The notes below the pieces were generated by a model that did no database searches, was not told the origin of the DNA, and worked only from the letters and a program-made list of their open reading frames with translations. DNA of 64,000 bases from Gnetum montanum. Taxonomy: Eukaryota; Streptophyta; Gnetopsida; Gnetales; Gnetaceae. A program made the translations under genes and the position numbers. Position 1 is the first letter of the stretch. Each line of letters begins with the position of its first letter. Positions 44,651 to 54,556 of this stretch are shown in pieces. The stretch is from the NCBI GenBank assembly GCA_015680685.1, contig MNCI01020972.1:67478-131477 (forward strand). Direction: 5' to 3'.

Positions 44651-46080
44651 TGTAACTAAGCCACATTGTAAAAACATGACGTGAAAATTTCAGCACCCAT
44701 ATGTTATGCTGTAGCTGGGTGTTACACTGTGGTGGGGCAATGCTATGCTACAGTAGACCCTTGTTACATTGTAGGGGTTAGGGGTGTTCCACGTTACCCA
44801 CGACATGAAAGTGACAGGTGTTTTAACAGTGTGTGCTAACAATAGAGGATTAACCCATAGTAATCTTGTCATTTTCATTGTTAGAGCTAACACCCAGAGT
44901 GTAGCGTGTTCGAGAGAGATAACGTAATAGGCATAGCATAGCAATTGATACATCTAAGCTTGTGAGCAAGACAATGGTGCACAAGAGCGAACATAGGCAT
45001 CAGGGGCTTGCCAATGTGGATGAAGCAGAGTGCACCCTGTGACGTCTTCCCAAGGCACGTGTTGAGGAGCAGCAAGAGGTCTAGTCCACCCAGTAAGTCA
45101 CTACACTACTCTTTTTTATTTTGTGTGATTTAGTAAGTTATATTGTTACTATCATCCCTATGTCTTAGTTGCTACGGCTGTTAGTATACCTATGCTGTAA
45201 TTGTTATTTTTTCCTTGGCCATCGCTTTGGCCACTACACCATGGTTCTTGCCACTTTGGCCACCATGGCCATGGCAATTGCTACACTATAGTTGGCACCT
45301 GGAACTATCTTGACCATCATTGTTGGGAATGGATGATGTGGCATTGCAATGGTTTGGATGATTCTGGGTGACGTAGTGCTCACTCAGCATAGCGTTGCAT
45401 TCATGGAGGGGGGTTTTAGCTCCCTAGGTTTCTTAGGCAACATAGCGTGTGTCTAGTGTAGTGTAGCATGTTACATGTTATGCTTCATGCAGTAGGATAG
45501 GACTAGGGTAACAAAAATATTGTATGCATTTTTCTTAGGCCACGTTGTTCTAGACATTGTAACTAATAGACTGTGTTACGTTTTAGTTCCTGTTACACTA
45601 CGTTGCCCTGTTCGCAGGCCTATTATGTTGCTACGCTAGCATGCCCATCATGCTGCTACACTAGTAGACTCACTACACTGCTATACTATTAAAGCCACTA
45701 CACTACTATGCTAAGTACCATGTCGCTCATGCTACATTGTCATGCTTGTTACATTGTTTCATCTATCATACTTTCCACTTTGCTATGTTACACAAGGTGC
45801 GGTCGTCCCGCTATGCTATGCATAACACATCCATTAATTTTATGCAAAGTGTGGCTACTACGCTATGCTATGCAGGGTGTGCCTGCTATGCTATTTAGGG
45901 TGTGCCTACTATGTTGTGTGGGGTGTAACGCCCTGCTATGCTGCATGCAGTGTTTGATTCTATTTTCTGGGGACATACCATTTCATGCCTAAGGAAAAAT
46001 TTGTAAACCAAGGGCTATGCTACACTACATTAGTAATTATCACTTGAACATAGTACTAATGTTTGGTGCTACATCATGCA
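44651..46080. other. LTR-like non-coding block with TACACTA/TAGTGTAG palindromes
   Basis: No coding sequence. It is rich in gctacactac, gctatgctatgc and tagtgtagtgtagc motifs like the Tat-2 LTR hairpins and leader repeats, with a ggccaccatggccatgg-rich patch near 45,220-45,290. It may be an LTR or leader fragment of another Tat copy, or the promoter side of the antisense gene that follows. Confidence 0.45.
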
Positions 46081-46109
46081 GGGTCATGTTGAAACCCATC
46101 CTAATCATG

Positions 46110-49100
46110 CTCAAGGTGGTAAGCATCATGTGCCGCCTGAGTGAACCCATGGCCAACGTCCCTCCTCCCCATGCATGGGTAGGGCATCAGGCAATTTGGT
46201 TTTAGGAAGGAACTTGAGAATTCCTAGAGTTCCTCCTTTTCTACTTTAGTGTGATAGTGTGGTCACACTTGTTAGTCAAAATACCCTCTGTACTTGTTGA
46301 AATGTTGTTGCCTGTGGAAAACTGGGGCATTCTAAAGTTTATGGCTGATGGGTGATTGAAGGCAAAGGGACATAAGGCTCAAATCAGTGCCCAAGGGGCT
46401 TGAGATGCTTGTGTTGGATTTGGGACATGCCCGAATTTAAATGCTATCATCAATACAACATGTTGTTTATTGCCCATCACATGGGAACCTACTTCCAGAA
46501 CCCACCTAGGACCATTTATTATGTTGACAAGTGAGTCCTATGAAGATGTGTTGTATCATCTATCTTTTGTAGTCAAAATTCTTATTATTTGTTGTATGTT
46601 ACCAGGTTTGTGATTGACAATGATGATCTTCACGGTAACGATGGGACATTGGCATTGGCCCAAACATCCTTGCAAGAGTTCTCTTCTACTAGGAACATAC
46701 GTGCCGACATTATAGAACAACTTGGTGCTAATTTTAGAACCTATCCAACCAAGTATTCCAAGTTCTACGTGAACTGTGAAGAACTTAGCTAGTTGGATAG
46801 CAAATGAACATCCCATCGAAAACTTGTCGTAGAATATTTTCTAGTGGAAATCCCACCGTTTCCTATGCCATTCAAACCTGGTATGTTAAATTATGCATTT
46901 TTTGTGTATTTAAGTGATGATTTTTCTTTTTTCTTTCTTGCTAATTTTGTTTTTGGTTATTGTAGTAGCAAGTGAATCTCAAGAGGTTACAGTAATCACC
47001 TCTGGATGTGATGACACTAACCTCTTCTTCAAGTATAGGGAGGTGGACAAGACTCAGCGTTGGCTTTGCAATGGGGCCCCAACCACCCTTGTTCACAACA
47101 TTCCTAGCAGTAAATCCAAGTGTTCCTGCTATAGAAATGCTCTCCCTAACTAACTCTTTTTCTGAAAAGGCTAACCACTTCTGCACACGGGTTCACAACG
47201 TGCAAGTGGTGTTTGAAATTAATGAAAAACTTTTTGTAGACCTTTCAGTGTTCCCTCTAATGGTCTACCTATGGGGGAAAATACTAGCAAAGATGTCAAC
47301 CATCAGGGGGATATATAGGAATGGTTGGGGATGAGCAAGGACTGAAAAGAAATTTATATGCACAAGGTCAGGCTAGGGGTGCCCAAAAGGTTTACCCTAT
47401 CTTCCATGCTCATGCCCTTCCCAAGCTACTCTCCCAAGGAAACATTCTTAGAGTAGAGCAAGCTTGGATCATGAGAGATGTTATGGAATAAGGGGCTCAC
47501 TACAACTGGGTCAAATACCTTTACAAAGGCTTGCAAGCTAAAATGGTCAAGCTTCGTGAGAAGCTTGATGCACATTTCAATGTACACTATGCCTTCTTCA
47601 TAGCCTACCTATGATGGTTTGTGGAATTCTTGGTGGTCTTTGAAAATGGTGTTTGGGTGCAACAAGATCACACCTAGATATCAAAACTATGGATTTGCAA
47701 AGTCTTCCACACCACCCAATTCCAAGACCCCCCAAAAGCTATCAAGGAATCTCTTTCGATAACAACGAGGGATTGGGTGGCTTGTCCCTTTCATGCAGAA
47801 GACAGCGTTGGAGAGGCACCTCCCATTAACACAGGAAATGTGCTAAGGAGGGCATGTCTCATTGCCAAAACTATGAAAACTAGGTTGCAATGCAAAAAGT
47901 CTCATCCAACGAAGGAGCCTCCCTGTACTAATAAGGAAAAGGGAAGAAAGTTACGAATTAAAGTTTGCAAGGTGCAACCAATAGTTGGTATGTATTTTCA
48001 GTTATCTTGTTAGTTACTTTTCTCATTTTATGTTAGAGTAGCCTACTTACTTTAGATGTGTTTAATAGAAGAGTAAGAAGAAGTTTTGGCCCCTAAAGTA
48101 GGGGCCCCCACTGTAGAATAAGAAGAGGAGCCAATGGCAGAGGAGTAGGAGGCCCCTACCGTAGAGGAAGAGGCCCCTGCTACTAATGATCCTTTTGTAG
48201 AGTGTGCCCAAGAACCTAAGGGGAATATGTTAGTAGAAGATGCCGCTACATTTTTGAGTTAGCTGGAAGGGGAGGGGCTATAATTCGATGTTGGTGAGTT
48301 TGATCACTTTCTTGATAGTGTGTCAATGGATGATCCCCCCGCTATCACCCCTAAGGGTTTGCTGGGTAGGAGCTTTGCATTGTCATTTACGTTGTTTATC
48401 AATTTTTGTTGTTTTTCTCCCTCTTCATTATGCTAACATGCCTTATCATATAGCAGATGCTACTATTAAGGTCCTTGACTCTTCTTCCTCGATCTGCCTC
48501 CAACCATGTACCGAGATCCCCAACAAGTTTGTCTTCATGGAGGGGGTGGTTGACGACATGATTGATCACCTAAGGCAAATCAATCCTGAGATAGGTATGT
48601 CCAAACTACCACATTAGGCTCTCCAAATTATTATACTTTTTGCCATCATTGTATGATTAATGTTTTCTTATGTGTGGTTGGTAGCTTTCCATATTAAATG
48701 AGACCCTCACCAAGTGATTGAGGTTGATGCAATGCTTGTACTCCCACCAGAGGTAATCGAGGTTCCTCGTGATGTATACGAGGAAACAAGCAAGTTTGTG
48801 CTTCTACTTGGCACAATCATTATGGGAGTCTCGGTGTGTCAATGAAGACCTCTAGAAGAGGATGCAAAAACATGAAAAAGAGAAGGCCAGCTAGGCAGTT
48901 TAGTTGTAGGATCTACATTCCAGAAATGAATTCTTACTGGCTCGCAATGCTCCCGATGGCACCTAGCATAGGGTTTTGGTTGACTATGTGAGGTACTAGT
49001 TAGCCGTACAGAGTAATAATGAGTCAACTTACAAGATTATTGAACAATGCTTGCATATGGACTTTCTAGCCCAAAAGAATTAGGATTAGAAGGACTACAG

Positions 49101-49652
49101 CACCAAAGTCTATGAATGGGGGCAACCACAAAAGAACCATAAGCACATGTACAAAATGGAACGTGGTACCTACTGTAGGAAATATCAAGATGCTACTGTT
49201 GAGTTGCACACCCACAAGTTTCTTGATGTTATTGGGGCTGATAGGGCCTATGAAAGGTTCATGCAATAGGTAGTGGTTAGCGATTCTCCCGAAAGAGAGA
49301 TGACTTTACCTTCTGGGGATACTACCACTACCACCTTTTCTCTGGGGCCACCTAGGTGGATGGCCATGGAGAAAGGGAAAGTTATGGTAAGCATTGATTT
49401 GGGAGAGGAAGATTGGGACAGCTTACCTAAGGAGGAGATCTTGCGATGCTTGGCAGCCAGCATGGACAAGATGCCCCCAAAGATGGATGCAGTCCCATCT
49501 CAGGTTAGCCACTCTTTATTGTGTTGCAATCTATTTCATGAGAGCCTTGTTGTAGTTTGACTCATTATATCATTTTTGTTTTATTATAGGATCCAAATGG
49601 TGGTGTAGGACCTAGTGGCATAAGAAATGGAGATGCTAATGAAGACTTATAG
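46110..49652 (+). pseudogene. Antisense multi-intron gene inside Tat-2 (product unknown)
   Basis: Plus strand, opposite to Tat-2, between protease and RT. Six introns with GT-AG ends fit the coding frame: 46,531-46,605, 46,881-46,965, 47,988-48,068, about 48,366-48,456, 48,595-48,684 and 49,504-49,589. Exons give tryptophan/aromatic-rich sequence (YHQYNMLFIAHHMGTYFQNP), FVIDNDDLHGNDGTLALAQT, WVKYLYKGLQAKMVKLREKL, an acidic Glu-rich stretch (about 48,080-48,250), KFVFMEGVVDDMIDHLRQIN and DSLPKEEILRCLAASMDKMP, with stop TAG at 49,650. Interior stops (for example in the 46,110-46,400 and 46,790 regions) and a frameshift show it is decayed. I do not recognise a domain with confidence. The nearest precedent is the antisense ORF class of plant Tat elements. 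Confidence 0.65.
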
Positions 49653-49809
49653 TGTGGGCAAAAGATTTTATTTTATTTTTTGGATTACATTTTTTGTAAA
49701 CATTATTGTATGGATTGAAATTTAATGAAGAACATGAAGTAAAACAATTATTTCATTTTGTTTTGGTTGATAATTTTTTTAGTGTACTTGGGCCCCTTGG
49801 GGGCCCCTA

Positions 49810-50010
49810 GTTCTAGTTTAAGGCCATTCTCGGCTGCATGTAAGGTGATTATTTTTTTGCATTTTGTTTTTGTGTTAGGAAAGTGGATTTGCTAGTTTTA
49901 GGCCTTAATGGACTGCAATGGTAGTTTAACGCCATTTCAGGCTATGGTGATAGTTTCAAGCTAGTTTTAGGCCTTAGCGGGATGTGGAGATAGTTTAAGG
50001 CCATTCTAGG
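49810..50010. repeat. CTAGTTTTAGGCC short-repeat array, protease-side border of the insert
   Basis: Five to six units such as gctagttttaggccttaatggactg and gtagtttaacgccatttcagg, related to the arrays at 40,695 and 44,466. Confidence 0.75.
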
Positions 50011-50024
50011 ACGTGGTGGTAGAT

Positions 50025-50157
50025 AATCAATGCAAAGAACAGCCATGATGTAAACAATGGGCATAATGGAAATACTGAACACAATGCTAATGCAAACAAT
50101 GAACATAATGCAAACAGTGAACATGATGCTAATGCAAACAGTGAACATAATGCTAAA
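50025..50157. repeat. Minisatellite, ~18-24 bp units
   Basis: About six tandem units related to aatgctaatgcaaacaatgaacat. It lies just outside the short-repeat array. Confidence 0.8.
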
Positions 50158-50429
50158 ATCAAGATTAAAGAAATATGAGTGTTAAAGCTAATCATTTATG
50201 GAGTTGAATTAGAGATAGTCTCTAATTATGCAATTTTTTCCTAACCCATCGTGGGCTAGGCAAAACATATGGCCGAGTAGCTTTGTTATGATATTATTCT
50301 ATGTCATTGTCTACTATCTGGAAAGGCAACTCAGCCCACATGGTTTCATCACTTGAGTTAGTGTTTTTGGCTAGCTCATTAGTCAACCATGGGGTTTTGA
50401 AATGAAGAGATGCTTCATTCTTAGAGATT

Positions 50430-50850
50430 ACTATCTTTGAACCCTACTCCAGGTCAACATTGTTTATGGCTTGGGTAGTCACTTCATCACCGTAGATGAC
50501 CACTTCCCCACCCACATAGGATAAGTGGATTTCCTAATGTATAGGTGAAGAGACAACACTTAATTGGGCTAACCATGACCTCCCCAAGATCAAGTTAAAC
50601 CCAAGCATCTCTTCCACCACAATAAACACTGTGCTCATAGGGAACTAGTCCCCTGCTACAAAGTTAATGTGGACAGTCCCTTTCACCACTACATGCACCC
50701 CATTGAATGACTTTAGGCATGAAGTTTCCGTGGGCTTGATTTGATCGACCAAACCCATTTTGTCCACTATAGGAAATGGAATGACATTGGTAGCGGCCCC
50801 ATCATCAACGTGTATCCTACAAATCATGTACTAACTAACCCAAATTGCGA
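50430..50850 (-). pseudogene. Tat-2 retropepsin remnant
   Basis: Minus-strand active-site region ICRIHVDDGAATNVIPFPIV (D-D-G in place of D-S/T-G), then HVVVKGTVHINFVAGD and, after a stop, MLGFNLILGRSWLAQLSVVS with the conserved ILGR.WL. Downstream it loses the frame by about 50,430 and no RT follows, because the antisense-gene block intervenes. The active-site change and stops make it inactive. Confidence 0.85.
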
Positions 50851-51439
50851 TGAACATGGGTGTAGTTGTTACTTGACCCTTTTAAGGGTCATCCTTAATG
50901 GACTTGTCATGAAAGGTCAACTGGGCTAGTCACGGTTCTTTGGTCGTAGAGAGAAGAATGACAACATGGATTTCTTTCTCTTTAGCTGGCATGTTTTCGT
51001 TAACTAGAATGAACACTAACATGAAAACCATCACCTTGCAATGCGCTATGAAAGCCATTATCAGGTCATATAGGCTTAATGTTGTGTTTTTCTGCTTCAG
51101 GGACTGCTTAACTTGTGAAAGGACATTCAAAAATTCTTGCCCACCATCTTGTTGTTTGTTAACCTGCTCCTCTTCCATACTTACTAGAAGATGAATCTCT
51201 CGAGGGGGAGTGGTTTTGGGCTGGCTAACAAGCTTTTTGGATCAAGAGGCATCGACTGTGTATGTATGCTTTCGCCAATGGCTAATAATGAAGAGGTCAT
51301 GGGGATTGTAGATAAGGGGATAGGCTTAGGGGGACCTAGCACAGTATTTTCCTTGGCCAACTTGTTTACTAAATGCTCTTCACACTTCTTTGGACAAGGA
51401 CATTGGCATGCATCCCTCATCATATGACTTTGGGCTGTA

Positions 51440-52860
51440 GAGGAGCTAGGATGTTTTGACACCTTATAACAAATAGTTCTTGCATCATTGTAGCGGGCAG
51501 TAGTGTAGTTTTAAGCACAAAATGTGTAGTAGGTGTCTGACGAGGGACTTTAATGACAAACAAGGTTTGTAATCTTATTATTGTTGGGGTTTCAGTGTTA
51601 TGAAGAGGTACATGCACCACAAAGGGTTACTATGGTGGTTCAGGGTTATTGTCAATGTCGATGGTGTTGATCATGTAACATGCATTGTTGGCATTTAGTG
51701 GATCTTTGTAGACACCCATCAACTAGTTTTCAGGCTGAATGGGACTACTCTCATCCAAGATTAGCTTACCCTGATCAATCATCTATTGAATGTCATCTTT
51801 TGATGCTATGCAGTAATCTGTATCATGCCCACACAGTTGATGATGGTCACATAAATGCTCTAACCTAAAATTCTTAGGTAGTGGTGGTTCATTGGGCATG
51901 GCCAAAGAGGGATTTTAAAGAACCTCATAGTACCTTTGATGGAATTTAATAGCCTCCTTCAACATTTATTTATGTTGTATACATCCAGCCCCCAAAAATT
52001 GTTTCAAGAGTTTTGAAGGCTTAATCAATAAGGGGATGTACTTTGAGCAATCCTTATGTTCAAAGTTTGGCCTTGGCTAGGTTTGCACCATGGGTGTTGA
52101 TGCTTGTGGCTTACCATAGATAGTGGAGCTAGATGTTGTGTTATTGGGAGCCTTGGGCGTGGTGGCAACCTTTTTGTTATTGTCAGCCTTAGTCTCGTTG
52201 GCTGTGGAAGCCACTATGTTTGTTACGGCCTTGCCTTTATCCTTGTCTTTCTTGATCTGTGCATTTATGTAGGCCACATAGGCTAGGTCCCTACTAGCCT
52301 CCATAATGTCTTGGATGCTCTTAGTTTGAGCAAATTCTTGGCTAAGGGAACATGGGGCCAGGTAGTAGTGCTTAGACTTAATGAAGCCATTTACCACACC
52401 CTTAAAGATGGCCAATAGGTGAGCCTCGATGATTGGTTCATGTATTTCATTCAAGGTTGCACTTCATCGTTGTATGAATCTCTGTATAGATTCTAGCGGT
52501 TCTTGCTTAACACTCATGAGCTGGTCTAGAGTGAATTCTGGTTTCAAGTTTTACTTAAAAAAAGTCACGAATTGACTCTATAGTTCTTCTAAGGTGGAGA
52601 TGGAGGTGCGTGGAAGTGTGTAGTACCAATCTAAGGCTTTGCCTATCAGAGACATGGCAAAGACATGAATGATGGTGTGAGGCCATGGTTGCAATAACAA
52701 AGACTCATACTTGAAGGTTACCAAATGTGCATTGGGATCACCTACCCCATTGTATTTTGTAAATTGAGGGAACAGCACCCTAGGGGGAAATGTGAGCATA
52801 GAGATAGCTAAACTGATCAGGTCATCATGGTGAAAGTCCATGACTTGGACGATTTTAGAA
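51440..52860 (-). pseudogene. Tat-2 gag remnant
   Basis: Capsid domain on the minus strand: FPPRVLFPQFTKYNGVGDPN, HLVTFKYESLLLQPWP, SLIGKALDWYYTLPRTSIST (52,841-52,578), then EPLESIQRFIQR and IFKGVVNGFIKSKHYYLAP (52,454-52,077). A Lys/Asn/Thr-rich linker leads to a Tat-type knuckle (LCDHHQLCGHDTDYCIASKD, about 51,790-51,850) followed by QGKLILDESSPIQPEN. Stops separate the pieces. About 0.6 kb of weak spacer lies before protease. Confidence 0.87.
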
Positions 52861-54533
52861 TCGGTGGCTTTGAGCCACTTGATCTCTTCAGTGAGTGTTT
52901 GGATGACTTGGAAAACTTAATCTAGAGCCTGGGATGTTGTAGATGGTTGCTAGGTTTTTGAAGAAGCCATTTTTGGTGGCATTGTTGGGGTAGTGGCCTG
53001 TCCCATGGGGGGCATCATTGGGGTTGCTCCAGCAAGTGGTGTCACCTAGGTGGTCCACTACCTAGTGGGCAGTGCTGCTAGGCCAACCACTATTGGTGGC
53101 ACCATAGGGTTGGTTACTTGGTCAGTTGGTGGAGCAACCCATAGCCTTGCATTTTACTACACCATGTGTGAAACCTGATATTCTTGAGGTTGCACATAGT
53201 GTGACATCTGAGATAGTTGGGTAGTAGGGAAAGTAGTGGTGGCTATCCACCACATGGTTTAGGGCCTACTACTGATGGTGGAATAGGTGCAAATGAGGAG
53301 ACTGGAGTAGAACTCATGTGAAGTTTCGACGTAGGTATCATGTGCACATATGGTAGTGTAGATGTCACTGACATTGGGTGTGATACAGGGACAAACTAGG
53401 GAGGGAGAGTGACTGGGAACAACGTTGAAGAGCCTGCATGCTAATAGGTTGAAAACATGGGATGACTGCCCATCATCGAAGAGGGTTAAGGTTATGACAT
53501 TGTTATGGTGATTGGAAAGGGAATGGAAAATTGTGATTAATGCAAAATGGTAACGAAGGTAGGAGGGACACCTGTGGTGTAGACTGGACCACCACCTTCT
53601 GAATGGGAGTCTGAATCCTCTTGCCCATCTTGGAAGGTTTCTTCATAATGGAACATTGTGTCCCATTCTCTTGTCCTACTTACTTGGACAAGTTGGTTCA
53701 ACGTCCATTAGTACATCTCAGTCAATGGGATGGTTGTGTTGGAAGTAGGGATGAACTTCCTCCCACTCTGATAAATGAACTCGAAGTTAGGTTTCTCCTT
53801 GAATTCGTGATGGTCCAATGGTATATTTGCCTGCATTTTTGCACATAAAAAGTTGTACTACTCCTAATCTTGTGGAAGGCATTCAAGTGATTTCTATCAT
53901 AGTCTCAGGGACTACCTCGGTATCAACATCGGGCTGAGCAGTTGCTTAGGACCTTCCATGCTTTGAACAGAGTAGGGTATCTCTAAGCTCAAGGTGGGAA
54001 CATATGTGGTCATAGAAATCATTTTCTATTGTAGTTAGAGACCATAGGGAAGATAGACTGAAGTGGTATGGTTGTAAGTGTCGAAGATTGGTTTCCTTCA
54101 GTATTACACCTGCTATGCTAAGTAGGGCTAGTATGCTGAAAAGGTTTCTATGCTATAAAGGACATAGATGGCGTAACATAATGAGTAGTGTATCATGATG
54201 GATAACGTAACACAATAGAGGATGTCACACAGTAAGCAGCGTAACATTGTAGATGGGTGTCATGTGGTAGGCAATGTAACACTGTAGATGGGTGTCACAC
54301 TTTAGGTAGTGTAACATTGTAGATGGGTGCTACATAGTAGGTAGTGTAACATTGTAGGTAGTTTCAGGGCTTTCATCCCACAGGATTTCAAAGGAACCAT
54401 TGACTAGGACCGACCTGTACCAACTGATGTGCAAATAACCACTAGGGTGTCACGTCTATGCTAGTTGGGCACTGGTAGCGGGGTACAGAACACACGTAGG
54501 ACCACCTATGATGCATAGAAAGGGCACAGAGAG
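52861..54533 (-). other. Tat-2 5' leader (untranslated, long)
   Basis: Between the primer-binding site and gag. The minus strand is compositionally even, with fragments of Pro/Thr-rich frames near 53,000-53,500 (possible gag N-terminus) but no convincing ORF. Long leaders, sometimes with an extra ORF, are known in Ogre/Tat elements. Confidence 0.6.
54175..54362. repeat. Tandem repeat in Tat-2 leader (~38-bp units)
   Basis: Four to five units of gtaacattgtagatgggtgtcacacagtaggca type. Related motifs (gttacattgtaggggttagg) recur at about 44,760. Confidence 0.8.
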
Positions 54534-54551
54534 GTCCTCCTTCTAGCGCCA
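54534..54551 (-). promoter_or_regulatory. Primer-binding site of Tat-2
   Basis: Minus strand TGGCGCTAGAAGGAGGAC, five bases inside the 5' LTR. The plus strand ends ...TAGCGCCA, as a tRNA 3' end does. It is not the tRNA-Asp site of the Athila elements; I have not assigned the tRNA. Confidence 0.7.
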
Positions 54552-54556
54552 AAAAC

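Noticed and set aside
49273-49560. 95-codon frame as a stand-alone gene
   Set aside because: It is the last long exon of the antisense gene and continues past the donor at 49,504 into intron sequence.
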